NCBI GenBank assembly: GCA_035471785.1
Contig: DATIPQ010000077.1
Coordinates: 28,128 to 92,127, forward strand
From: Acidobacteriota bacterium
GTDB lineage: Bacteria; Acidobacteriota; UBA6911; RPQK01; DATIPO01
Length of the DNA: 64,000 bases
Direction of reading: 5' to 3'
A program made the position numbers and the translations under genes. Of the stretch, positions 49,460-58,026 are shown in pieces; positions within the stretch are counted from its first letter, which is position 1; each line of letters opens with the position of its first letter. Below the pieces are notes generated by a model that saw only the letters and a list, made by a program, of their open reading frames with translations, made no database searches and had not been told where the DNA came from.

Positions 49460-50689
49460 ATGGCGTCGATGAGCTATCCTGAGGTGGTGAATAAGCCTGC
49501 CCACCGACACTTCGACAATTGGATACGAACCACCTTCTCGGCCCTCAACACGGAAATCGAGGAAGGGGAGAAGCGGCGCCGGGAAGCCGGCAATCCGCCG
49601 GGAGATGCCCCCGATCAGCAAGGCATCGACCGTGTCCGCCGGCGCATCCGCAAGGACGGCCGGCGCCACGTGCTGGACGTCCTCAACGAGACGCCCTTGC
49701 TGGCTTCTTTTGAAGAGCGCCTGGAGGTGCTGGGCAACGTGGGGATGCTGATCGCCTCCTGCACCCGTCACGGCCTCAACGAGCCCGCCCAAGGACAGTC
49801 CCCGCTGGTGGAAGAATCGCGCCTGGCATTGCAGTTGGGCGCCTCGCTAGGTGTGGCACCCCGGCTCATACTGGCGCCCTATGCGACCCATAACAAGGCC
49901 CGCCGGGGCGTGTTCAAGAGTTTTACCCGCTATGAGGACGAGCGCACCTTCATCTACTACAACACGCAGGGGATCTTCGAATACGAGCGGGCTTCGGAGG
50001 CCCTGGAGAAGATCTGCGCGCTGGGGATCTCCAATCCTATCGCACTGGAGTTTTTCGCCGAAGCCGAGGCGGCGCTGAGCAAGGCTCATGAGATCAACGA
50101 CAAGCTCTATGAGAGCATCGACGTCGACACCTTCTTTTACGGCATCCGGCCTTACTACAAGACTTCGATCGTCGGAAACCGCAGCTACCGGGGCGTCAAC
50201 GCCGGAGATTTCGCCGGCATCAACCAGATCGACCTGCTCTTGGGTCTGTGCAGCGCAGACGATCCCTTCTATCTCAATCTGCTGGTGGAGAAAACACCTT
50301 TCGTGCTGCCCCATGAGCAAGAAGCGCTGAGGCGCTGCATGATCCAGCGCAGCCTGCTGGACGAGTTTCTGGAGGCAGGGCTGGAGTCGTCCCAGGACGA
50401 GTGGTTTCAAAAGGGCGCCCGGGCTTTTCTGAAAGTCTGCCAAGCTCACGGACGCGCGGCAGCGGCTCATCACAACAAACTGGTCAAGAAGTTCATCGAG
50501 CGTCCCGCAGAGGGCCTGGACAAAGAAGAGTTGGACGACCTGACCGCTTCCGGCCCGCCCTTGCCGGCGCTGCTCAACATGTTGGAAAAGCTGCGCGACC
50601 TGCGTTTGGGCAAGCAGCGCTCCGATATCCGCTCCCGCCACGGGGACCTGGAGTTGCTCAAAAGCAAGCTCTATGATCCGGTCGCGTAG
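49460..50689 (+). CDS. PrnB-like protein (indoleamine-dioxygenase superfamily, DUF1864)
   Basis: About 409 residues. The central segments FFYGIRPYYKTSIVGNRSYR and GVNAGDFAGINQIDLLLGLC, and the following helix-rich C-terminus, match my recollection of the monodechloroaminopyrrolnitrin synthase (PrnB) family, heme proteins related to tryptophan and indoleamine dioxygenases. The heme-ligating His cannot be fixed without alignment; His residues at AAAAHHNKLV are candidates. No other pyrrolnitrin gene is present, so it is probably a relative with another substrate. The start could be the ATG at 49460 or 49469. Its end overlaps the convergent ctaA gene by 19 bases. Confidence 0.6.
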   Translation: MASMSYPEVVNKPAHRHFDNWIRTTFSALNTEIEEGEKRRREAGNPPGDAPDQQGIDRVRRRIRKDGRRHVLDVLNETPLLASFEERLEVLGNVGMLIASCTRHGLNEPAQGQSPLVEESRLALQLGASLGVAPRLILAPYATHNKARRGVFKSFTRYEDERTFIYYNTQGIFEYERASEALEKICALGISNPIALEFFAEAEAALSKAHEINDKLYESIDVDTFFYGIRPYYKTSIVGNRSYRGVNAGDFAGINQIDLLLGLCSADDPFYLNLLVEKTPFVLPHEQEALRRCMIQRSLLDEFLEAGLESSQDEWFQKGARAFLKVCQAHGRAAAAHHNKLVKKFIERPAEGLDKEELDDLTASGPPLPALLNMLEKLRDLRLGKQRSDIRSRHGDLELLKSKLYDPVA

Positions 50690-51612
50690 GCTTGTCCGAG
50701 ACGGGCCCGGGCCGGGGCCGCAACCGCCAAAGTCGAAGCCGCCGTCAGCACCAGCAGAATCCATAGGACGTCGGCCAACAGGAGGTGGACGAGTTGGATC
50801 CACACCGGAGCCTGCAGGAAGACGTTTACGACTCCCACCAGCAGTTGAAAGTGATAGACGACCATCATCGACCGGCCCCACAAGCGGGTCTGAGGATCGC
50901 TGGAGGTTGAGGCGCAGATTCGGGCCGTGACCATGATGAGCAGCAGCAGCGCCAGCGCCAGCATGGGGTGGACGAAACGCAGCAGGACCAGAGAGGCCAC
51001 CACCGGAGAATCCTGCGGGTCCACATTGGAGTTGAGCACCAGCGTGTCGCCCAGCGCGGTGACGGCTCCGCTGGCTCCCAGCAGCAACACCGAGACCATG
51101 GCGACCGCCAGCAGCAAACCCACGCGTCCCTGGCCGCGCAGGCGCACCTGGCCGCCGCCGGAAGCCCACCAGGCGGTAAGCGTCATGGCGGCCAGCAAGA
51201 AGAAGGTGTTGACCAGATGGAAGGCCATGGTGATGACGCGGGCTATGGAATCGTTGTCCGCCACCCATTCAAACTTGACGATGCCGGCGCCTATCAAGGC
51301 CTCGGCGATGACGAACAGCAGGCTCCAGAGGGCGCCTTTCCGTAGCGGATGGGCGGAAGGAAAACGCCGAAAGGCCCAGATCAGCAGGCCCACGACCAGA
51401 AAACCCAGCAATCCGCTGCTGAGACGATGGGTGTATTCGATGAGGGTTTCCAGGGCCGGGGCCCGGGGTATGACCTCTCCGTTGCAGGTAGGCCAGTGGC
51501 TGCCGCATCCGGCTCCCGACCCGGTAGCCCGCACGAAGGCGCCCCACAGAATAACCAGAATGGTGTAGGCCAGCACTCCCCAGCAGTACTTGGCGAAGCG
51601 GTCCAGCTTCAT
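50671..51612 (-). CDS. ctaA: COX15/CtaA-family heme A synthase
   Basis: A 313-residue membrane protein with about eight helices. The first helix-loop carries the family hallmark GAFVRATGSGAGCGSHWPTC, followed by IEYTHRLSSGLLGFLVVGLL with a heme-ligand His, FHLVNTFFLLAAM, LRFVHPMLALALLLL and YHFQLLVGVVNVFL, giving the paired His ligands. CtaA oxidises heme O to heme A for aa3-type cytochrome oxidases. No oxidase genes are in the window. It follows the fused pheA gene by 12 bases. Confidence 0.92.
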   Translation of the reverse strand: MKLDRFAKYCWGVLAYTILVILWGAFVRATGSGAGCGSHWPTCNGEVIPRAPALETLIEYTHRLSSGLLGFLVVGLLIWAFRRFPSAHPLRKGALWSLLFVIAEALIGAGIVKFEWVADNDSIARVITMAFHLVNTFFLLAAMTLTAWWASGGGQVRLRGQGRVGLLLAVAMVSVLLLGASGAVTALGDTLVLNSNVDPQDSPVVASLVLLRFVHPMLALALLLLIMVTARICASTSSDPQTRLWGRSMMVVYHFQLLVGVVNVFLQAPVWIQLVHLLLADVLWILLVLTAASTLAVAAPARARLGQAYATGS

Positions 51613-51624
51613 GACTCCATCATC

Positions 51625-53592
51625 TTAGCCGAGAACGCCTTCTTGAGCGATGAATTCGGCCAAGTCGGCGGGTTCGACGACGGGGCGCTGTTGGGAGTCC
51701 GGTCCCAGATTGAGGACGACACCGTCGGCTCCCACGGCGCGGGCGGCGCGGGCCAGCGGCAGGACGTCCTGCGGGGTCGAGACGGCTCCCATGGGATTGA
51801 CGATCACGGGCAGGTGGGTACGTTCTTTGAGAGCCAGCACCGCCCCTAGATCGAGGGTCTCCCGGTTGGAGGCCTCAAAGGTGCGTATCCCCCGCTCGCA
51901 AAGCAGCACGTGCTGGTTGCCCTCGGCCAGGATCTCCTGAGCCGAGGCGGTCAGCTCGTCCAAAGTGGAGTTGATGCCCCTCTCCAGCAGCACAGGCTTG
52001 GCCAGGCGCCCCAACAGGCGCAGCAGAGGATAATTCTGCATATTGCGTCCGCCCACGATGAGCAGGTCGCAGCAATGGGCCAGAGCCTCGACCTGCTCGG
52101 CCGCTTCGACCTCGCAGCCCACCGGCATGCGCAGTTCGCGTCCCAGGCGGGAAAGGATCTGCGCCCCCTGGGTGACCAGGTCGAGTCCGTGGTCGCCTTG
52201 GGCCGCCAGGTATTCGCCTCCCAGCAGGACGCGGGCTCCGGCGGCCTCGGCGGCTTCGGCGACGGGACGCAGTTCCCCGGGGGAGGAGAAAGAGCGCGGC
52301 CCCGCCAGGACAGCGAAGGATCCGCCCCCGATCTCGACCGCGCCCACCGCGACCACGGCGGCCTCGCGCGGGGAGGATGGCTGGGGCGACTTCCGGCCGG
52401 AACTTCGCCGCAGGGCCCTTCGGCGCGAATCGGCGTCGCGCGACTCCGACAGATAAGGCACGCCGGAGCGTGCGTCCACCTTGGGATAACAGCCCAGAAC
52501 GCGCAGCAGGCGGGCCCTCTTGCGCACTTCGTCGAGGGCCCGGCTGGTCTCCTCGTCGTCGATATTGCCCTCCACGTCAAGGTAAAACTGATATTGCCAG
52601 GGCGATCCCTGGCGGGGACGCGATTCCAGCTTGGTCATGTTGAGGCCGTGGTCGCGAAGGGCCGTCAAACAGGCCACCAGAGCCCCTTCCCGGTGATCGG
52701 TGACCAGCACCAAGGAAGTTTTGGCGGGAATGCGCTTGTCCACCGAGACACTCTGCCGCGAAACGACCCAAAAGCGCGTGTAGTTCTCGGGATGATCAGA
52801 AATCCCCTCGCGCAACACCTGCAATCCGTAGCGCCGCGCCGCCTGACGGCTGGCGATGGCGGCTTGGCGAGGATCCTCGTCCTCCCTGACCTTGCGCACC
52901 GCCTCGGCGGTGTCGATGTAGGACTCGTTGGCGGCGTTGGGCAGGCCGCGCAGAAAGGTCTTGCATTGCTCCAGCGCCACGGGGTGCGAGAGCACCCGAG
53001 CGATCTCTTCCAGCGGCACCTCGCGCAAGCCCAGCAAACAGTGTTCAATGCGCAACACCTCTTCGCCGATGACGCTGTAGCGGCTGTCGGCCAGCAGTTC
53101 GTAGACGTCGTGAATGCTTCCGAAAAGGGTGTTTTCGATGGGCAGCAGGGCCAGGTCGACGCGTCCCTCTTCCAGCGCCTCCAGGGTCTCCCGAAAGCCG
53201 GTGAAGCCCACGGCTTCCACCTTTTTGCCGAAGTGGTTGTGCAGCGCTTGCCAGGAATAGGCTCCCGGAGCCCCTTGAAAGGCCACCCGGGCTACCCGCC
53301 GCAAGTCAGGGTTGTGGCGTTCCTGTACGCGGCGGGTCTGCAGTTCGCGCGAATGGCTGATGACGGCCCGCAGGACGCGTTCCACCAACTTGGGATCGAG
53401 ACGGCGCTGTCCGCCGTGGTCGGCCATCTTGTTGAGCAGGGATTTCTCCCGCTCCAGATCGAAAAGCTCCAGACCCTGGGCCTCTTTCTGGCGCAGGATG
53501 TGGTCCACCACTTCCATGCGGCGGGCCAGAGCCTCGATCAGGTCGCGGTCGGCTTCGTCGATGCGTTGGCGAAGGGCTTGCAGTTCGTCCAT
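51625..53592 (-). CDS. pheA: fused chorismate mutase - prephenate dehydratase - ACT - degenerate DAHP synthase
   Basis: A 655-residue fusion. Residues 1-90 are an AroQ chorismate mutase (LRQRIDEADRDLIEALARRM). Residues 100-282 are prephenate dehydratase (VAFQGAPGAYS, LPIENTLFGSI, TRF at 272-274). Residues 293-372 are the Phe-binding ACT domain (GALV, ESRP). After a linker, residues 415-655 resemble class I-beta DAHP synthase (GGRNMQNYPLL, LCERGIRTFEA) but have lost its metal ligands: AGPCS has become AGPRS (Arg433), DPSHG has become NPMGA, and the late Glu and Asp sites differ. The last domain is probably regulatory. The product route is phenylpyruvate for phenylalanine. Confidence 0.9.
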   Translation of the reverse strand: MDELQALRQRIDEADRDLIEALARRMEVVDHILRQKEAQGLELFDLEREKSLLNKMADHGGQRRLDPKLVERVLRAVISHSRELQTRRVQERHNPDLRRVARVAFQGAPGAYSWQALHNHFGKKVEAVGFTGFRETLEALEEGRVDLALLPIENTLFGSIHDVYELLADSRYSVIGEEVLRIEHCLLGLREVPLEEIARVLSHPVALEQCKTFLRGLPNAANESYIDTAEAVRKVREDEDPRQAAIASRQAARRYGLQVLREGISDHPENYTRFWVVSRQSVSVDKRIPAKTSLVLVTDHREGALVACLTALRDHGLNMTKLESRPRQGSPWQYQFYLDVEGNIDDEETSRALDEVRKRARLLRVLGCYPKVDARSGVPYLSESRDADSRRRALRRSSGRKSPQPSSPREAAVVAVGAVEIGGGSFAVLAGPRSFSSPGELRPVAEAAEAAGARVLLGGEYLAAQGDHGLDLVTQGAQILSRLGRELRMPVGCEVEAAEQVEALAHCCDLLIVGGRNMQNYPLLRLLGRLAKPVLLERGINSTLDELTASAQEILAEGNQHVLLCERGIRTFEASNRETLDLGAVLALKERTHLPVIVNPMGAVSTPQDVLPLARAARAVGADGVVLNLGPDSQQRPVVEPADLAEFIAQEGVLG

Positions 53593-53651
53593 GGGCTGAT
53601 CATCGTGTCCCTAGGGTGTAGAAAAAGTCAAGCCAAAAGTGGAAAGGCCGT

Positions 53652-54515
53652 TTAAGGGCCGCATTCCGAGGCCTGGATCTCCTCCGGGTTGAGGGGCGGC
53701 TGAATCAGCCACTGGGGCATGGCCGAGGGGCAGCGGCCCCGGATGTCCTCGATGCTCTCAATCTGTTCGGGCGGATAGTAGACCATACGTCGGCGCTCTT
53801 CTTCCTGCGTCGTCACCTGCTGATACACCCATCGGCGGTAGGCCTTCAGCCCCGGGCCGCAACCTCGGGAAATGGCTTGAAGATCAGCCCAACGCTCAAA
53901 GCGCCGGTGGGCGGTGGGCTTGAGGAAGATGGCCAAGACCCCCCAAATCTGGAAGAAGTTGCGGCGCCGGTAGTCGAGGCTGTGAGCCAGCTCGTGGCAG
54001 AGAATGCCGCGCACCCCCTCCCAGGGCGGCAAGGTTTCCTGACGGAAGACCTGCAAGTTGATTCCCAGCCGATAGATGCGGTTGCGCCGGAGCAGAGGCT
54101 CCTTGAAGGAGAAGAAGCTGCTGAAGTAGGTGTTTTCGGAGGTGATCGGATGAATGACGAAGCGCTTACCGGACAGTTCGGGGAAGGCCTCGCGGAGGAG
54201 TTCTTCAACGATCTGCCTGCTGCGCCGCACAAAAGGATCGGTGAGAAATTCGGCCTGCCGGCGGGCGGACTCGTAGGCAGAGCGCAGAGCGATCAGTTGG
54301 CGCGTCAACTCGACCCGCTGAGCCGTATTGAACTCGTTCTCGACGCGAAAATGCAGTCTCTGCACTTGCTGGTGCAGACGACGCATCCGCTCGACAGCCC
54401 CTCGGGCATCGGCAGGGTCATGGACCTGCAATCCGCTGCCCGCCGGGAGTCCGCCCAGCAGCATCCAGCAGCAAAGCGAAAAATGGCGAAGAAAACGGCA
54501 CCGCCTTGACGTCAC
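53652..54515 (-). CDS. exported HExxH zinc-metalloprotease-like protein
   Basis: A 287-residue protein. A signal segment (FSLCCWMLLGGLPAGSG) is followed by a helical domain (about 35-110). A peptidase-like core has RGILCHELAHSLDYRRRNF (HELAH at 174-178) and a downstream FERWADLQAIS Glu that could be the third zinc ligand, as in M48-type peptidases. The C-terminus is rich in Glu, Pro and Tyr. The substrate and family are not certain. The frame begins at a GTG (54515). Confidence 0.65.
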   Translation of the reverse strand: MTSRRCRFLRHFSLCCWMLLGGLPAGSGLQVHDPADARGAVERMRRLHQQVQRLHFRVENEFNTAQRVELTRQLIALRSAYESARRQAEFLTDPFVRRSRQIVEELLREAFPELSGKRFVIHPITSENTYFSSFFSFKEPLLRRNRIYRLGINLQVFRQETLPPWEGVRGILCHELAHSLDYRRRNFFQIWGVLAIFLKPTAHRRFERWADLQAISRGCGPGLKAYRRWVYQQVTTQEEERRRMVYYPPEQIESIEDIRGRCPSAMPQWLIQPPLNPEEIQASECGP

Positions 54516-54635
54516 CTTGCCAGTATAACCGCTTGCTTTGCCAGGGCCACTAGGTGGCCAACAAGTTCACACACGAATCAAATTTCAGCGACCGCGCTGA
54601 AGGCCCAATTGCTCTCGGCGCCATGAGGCTGCTCG

Positions 54636-56144
54636 CTACGGTTCGTCGGCCAGGTTGGCGGACAATATTCCCTTTAATTTGGCCTGCCCTTCGGGGTCCG
54701 CCTTGCTCACGACGAAGGCCACCGCAAAGCCAACCGCGAAGGAGGGCGCCATCTCTTCGGCCAAGTTGAAATAGGGTCCGACAACGGGCAGCAAGGGAGC
54801 CACGAACTTGAAAAAGGGAATGGAGAGAAATCCCGCCACCATGGCCGCCGCTGCACCTCTGGCGGTCAGGCCGCTCCAGAAAAGGGAGAGGATGATGGTG
54901 GGACAAAAAGTGGCCGCGATGCCCGACCAGCCGAAGATGACAAACCAGAATATGGGCTGGCGTCCCGTCAAGAGAGCGATGGCGAGTGCTACCGCAAGAG
55001 CTGCAAAGGCCAGAACGACCGTGAGGTTGCGGCTCATTCCCACCAGCTTGTTGTCGGGAAGAGAGGGATTGAAGATCTTCTGGTAGTAATCGCGCACGGC
55101 GGCGCTGGAAGCCACCACCAACAGGGAGTCGATAGTGGACATGATGGCCGAGAGAACGATGGCGATGTAGATTCCGGCCACAAAGGGGTGCATCAAGAAC
55201 TCCACCAGTTCCGGCAACACCTCCTGGCCTCCGGCCCCCAGGTCGCCGCTCAGCACAGCTCGTCCCACCACTCCCACCAGGACGGCCCCGGAGTCGGCCA
55301 GCAAGGTCCAGACGATGGCTACGAAGGCCCCCTTGGGGATGTCGCGGCGGGAACGAAGGGCGATGAAGCGGACGAAGACCTGAGGGGAGCCCATGAACCC
55401 CAGACCGATGCCCAGCAAGCCGATGATGGAAGCCACGTTGATGAGCGTCCAGCCTCCTCCCCCGAGAAAATCGAGATGGTTGGGATAGGCCTGGCCCAAC
55501 GCGTCGATGACCTGGCCCACGCCTCCCAGGTACCAGACGCCGACCAGGGGCAGCAATACCAGTCCGCAGACCATCAGCAGTCCTTGGAAGACGTCCGACC
55601 ACACCACGGCGATGAATCCGCCCCTGGTGATGTAGAGCAGGACCACGGCGAAGCCGAAGAGGGCGCCGGCATAATAGTTCCAGTCGAGGAAGAAATTGAA
55701 GGCCTCTCCGGTGGAGTGGATTTGGGCGCTGACATAGATGGGAACGAAAAAGAGCAAGGTTCCCGCCGAAAGCGCCCTGAGAGTGTGGCCGGCATCGTCG
55801 CCGAAACGGGATTCCAGGTAATCGGGGACGGTGAGGGAATCGAAGCGCAGGGTGAGGCTCTTGAAGCGGTCGCTGAGCAGCAGCCAGGCGACGGCCACTC
55901 CCAGCACTTCGCCCAGCACAACCCAGAATCCCTTGATGCCCTCGGCGGCTCCCAGACCGGTCAGACCCAGCAAGAGCCAGGCGGACTCGCCGGTGGCGCG
56001 GGCCGAGAAGGAGGCGGCCCAGAAGCCTTGGCGCCGGCCTCCGGCGAAATAGTCGGCCATGGAGCGCGTACGGCGCGAGGCCAGCACGCCGATGAAGAGC
56101 AGGGTGGCGACGTAGAGCAGAATCGCTAGGAGCTGGTAGTCCAT
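54636..56144 (-). CDS. sodium:solute symporter (SSS family)
   Basis: A 502-residue transporter with about 13 hydrophobic helices. Family features are FAGGRRQGFWAASFSARATG with ESAWLLLGLTGLG, DRFKSLTLRFDSLTVPDYLE, GFIAVVWSDVFQGLLM and ALRSRRDIPKGAFVAIVWTL. It resembles the PutP proline/Na+ group, and a proline dehydrogenase gene lies about 2 kb away, so proline is a reasonable but unproven substrate. The ATG at 56144 is preferred to a TTG one codon earlier. Confidence 0.9.
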   Translation of the reverse strand: MDYQLLAILLYVATLLFIGVLASRRTRSMADYFAGGRRQGFWAASFSARATGESAWLLLGLTGLGAAEGIKGFWVVLGEVLGVAVAWLLLSDRFKSLTLRFDSLTVPDYLESRFGDDAGHTLRALSAGTLLFFVPIYVSAQIHSTGEAFNFFLDWNYYAGALFGFAVVLLYITRGGFIAVVWSDVFQGLLMVCGLVLLPLVGVWYLGGVGQVIDALGQAYPNHLDFLGGGGWTLINVASIIGLLGIGLGFMGSPQVFVRFIALRSRRDIPKGAFVAIVWTLLADSGAVLVGVVGRAVLSGDLGAGGQEVLPELVEFLMHPFVAGIYIAIVLSAIMSTIDSLLVVASSAAVRDYYQKIFNPSLPDNKLVGMSRNLTVVLAFAALAVALAIALLTGRQPIFWFVIFGWSGIAATFCPTIILSLFWSGLTARGAAAAMVAGFLSIPFFKFVAPLLPVVGPYFNLAEEMAPSFAVGFAVAFVVSKADPEGQAKLKGILSANLADEP

Positions 56145-56293
56145 CAATGGGCGACTTTAGCGCCCCGGCCTCGCACTGGCAAGAACCCGTCCGGCCGTGT
56201 CAGGCGCAGCGCAGCGTCCGCAGGGGGTCGGTGCCAGAGGCTCTCCAGCCGGGAAGAGAGTTGAGCTGGCGAGGGAATACCTGTCACAATAGA

Positions 56294-56791
56294 ATGGCCA
56301 TGAAGCGCCATGCCGGACTGATTCCACTCTCTCACGATCACCATGACGGACTCGTCATCGCGCAGCGTCTGCTGCAGGGCGCCTCCAAGTCTCCGCAGGT
56401 GAGTTGGCCCTCTCGACCGCAAGAGCAACGAGACCGCGTCCTCGACTTCTACCGTGACCATCTCAGGCATCACTTTGCAGCCGAGGAGGAGATCGTCTTC
56501 CCGCTGGCCCGCCGCCACCTTGCTGCCGAATCCGAACTGGTGGGCCGCCTCGAACAAGAGCATCGGCAACTGCGGCGCGGCCTGGAGGAGATGAAAGAGC
56601 AGACCAGCGGACTTGGACCAGCGCTCAAGCAATGGGCTGGACTGCTGCGGGATCACATCCGCAGCGAAGAGCGAGAGCTTTTCCAACTCATGCAAAGCCA
56701 TGTTCCGGAAGATGAACTGGCGGCCTGCAGAGGCCAGGTGGAAGCTCTTTACGCTCGCCGCGGACGTTCCCAGGAATCCTGCCCGCTTTGA
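56294..56791 (+). CDS. hemerythrin HHE-domain protein
   Basis: A 165-residue single-domain protein. The hemerythrin ligands are visible as LSHDHHDGLVIAQRLL, FYRDHLRHHFAAEEEIVFPL, LEQEHRQLRRGLEEM and LLRDHIRSEERELFQLM, giving the His/Glu set for a diiron site. Such proteins bind O2 or NO or help repair iron-sulfur centres. Two nearby in-frame ATGs (56294, 56300) are possible, and neither has a clear ribosome site. Confidence 0.9.
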   Translation: MAMKRHAGLIPLSHDHHDGLVIAQRLLQGASKSPQVSWPSRPQEQRDRVLDFYRDHLRHHFAAEEEIVFPLARRHLAAESELVGRLEQEHRQLRRGLEEMKEQTSGLGPALKQWAGLLRDHIRSEERELFQLMQSHVPEDELAACRGQVEALYARRGRSQESCPL

Positions 56792-56835
56792 TTTTTTGAA
56801 ACGAACCCGCCCCGCCGGTATCTTTGAAGGGTGAA

Positions 56836-57204
56836 ATGAAGTTCACTATCGCCTCTTGTCTTATCGTCATCTCCCTACTCCTGGTTTCAGCCGCATGGGC
56901 GGCCCAGCAGAATGGCGTCCCCGCGGCGCCCTACGATCTGCAGGCCAGCACCCGCTACGAGGGCGGTACGGCTGTGGCGGTCCTGCGGTGGCGCGACCGC
57001 GCCGACAACGAACTGGGATTCGAGATCCTGCGTTCCGACGACGCCGGCAAGAACTACAAGGTAGTGGGATTGGTGGGAGCCAATACGACCCGTTACGAAA
57101 ACAAGGTCGGCAAGTACGTCTCGGGCGCCTTTCAGTTCAAGGTGAGGGCCTTTAACGACGCCGGCAAGAGCGAGCCCTCAAACATGGTCAGCGTCTGGTT
57201 TTGA
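56836..57204 (+). CDS. small secreted fibronectin type III-like protein
   Basis: A 122-residue protein with a signal peptide (CLIVISLLLVSAAWA) and one FN3-like beta-sandwich: APYDLQAS, AVLRWRDRADNELGFEILRS, YKVVGLVGANTTRYEN and FKVRAFNDAGKSEPSNMVSV. FN3 domains bind proteins or sugars outside the cell; no catalytic residues are seen. The start at 56836 has AAGGG upstream. It lies 44 bases after the hemerythrin gene on the same strand. Confidence 0.82.
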   Translation: MKFTIASCLIVISLLLVSAAWAAQQNGVPAAPYDLQASTRYEGGTAVAVLRWRDRADNELGFEILRSDDAGKNYKVVGLVGANTTRYENKVGKYVSGAFQFKVRAFNDAGKSEPSNMVSVWF

Positions 57205-57245
57205 GGCGCAGGCCCAAGCGGGATCCCCTCCCCGGCGCTTTTGGC

Positions 57246-57929
57246 TCAGGCTGCTTCGATGAAGGATAACAGGTCCGGCGTAGGTTGCAGCGAGTCGACC
57301 GCCAAGTCGGCCCCCGTCTCCTGCAACTCGACTCGCGAGTAATTCCCTGTGGCCACGGCGATCGTGCGGGCTCCGGCCTTGCGGCCGTGCTCGATGTCGT
57401 TGGGAGTATCTCCGATGACGATCACCGATTGAGCCCGAATCCCGTACAGTTCTTCGCCTCGCCGCACGGCCGCCCTGACCATCTGATGGCGGTCCTCGGC
57501 ATCGCACCCGAATCCCCCGAAGGGAAAAAAGGAATGCAGCCCCGCGCTGCGCAGCTTCAACTCGGCGCAAGGGCGAATGTTGCCGGTGGCGATTCCGGTC
57601 CTGACCCTGCCCCCGTCGCGAAGGCGCAGAATGAGGTGGTAGGCTTGCCAGAAGACCGTCAATCCGCAGTGGCCGACAAGTTCGTCATCGAAGTGGCGGA
57701 GATAGACCCTGAAAAAGGACCGCAGGGCTTCCGCCTGCGGCATGTCCAGTCCACCGTTGCGGCTGAGCGCTTCTCGTACGATTTGGGAGTCGGTCTTGCC
57801 GTCCGGGCGGATGTCCCTCATGGCTTCGGTCAGGCCGAATACCTCCTGCAAAGCCCGGTTCAAGGCCCTCGTTCCAGCCCCGTCCGTGGTCATCAGAGTA
57901 CCGTCGATGTCGAAGAGGATGAGGCGCAT
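57246..57929 (-). CDS. HAD-superfamily hydrolase (phosphoglycolate phosphatase-like)
   Basis: A 227-residue phosphatase. Motif I is LILFDIDGTLMTT with nucleophile Asp7 and Asp9 two residues on, followed by an alpha-helical cap (GLTEAMRDIRPDGKTDSQIV). Motif II is TGIATGN, then the Lys region, and motif IV is VIVIGDTPNDIEHGRKAGA. Overall it resembles Gph/PGP-type phosphatases, but the substrate is not determined. It converges with the FN3-like gene. Confidence 0.9.
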   Translation of the reverse strand: MRLILFDIDGTLMTTDGAGTRALNRALQEVFGLTEAMRDIRPDGKTDSQIVREALSRNGGLDMPQAEALRSFFRVYLRHFDDELVGHCGLTVFWQAYHLILRLRDGGRVRTGIATGNIRPCAELKLRSAGLHSFFPFGGFGCDAEDRHQMVRAAVRRGEELYGIRAQSVIVIGDTPNDIEHGRKAGARTIAVATGNYSRVELQETGADLAVDSLQPTPDLLSFIEAA

Positions 57930-58026
57930 GCATCCAGTATAGGACTAATGCTATTTCCCGGCGACAGGAAGGGGAGTCACTGGTTTGAAGTCGATTATTC
58001 GCCCCTGGACGCTGCGGCCGGCGGGA

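Noticed and set aside
47264-54626. Near-identical 18-mers (ATTGC-x-CTCGGCGCCATG) at about 47264 and 54609
   Set aside because: A match of this length with one mismatch is expected about once by chance in a window this size.
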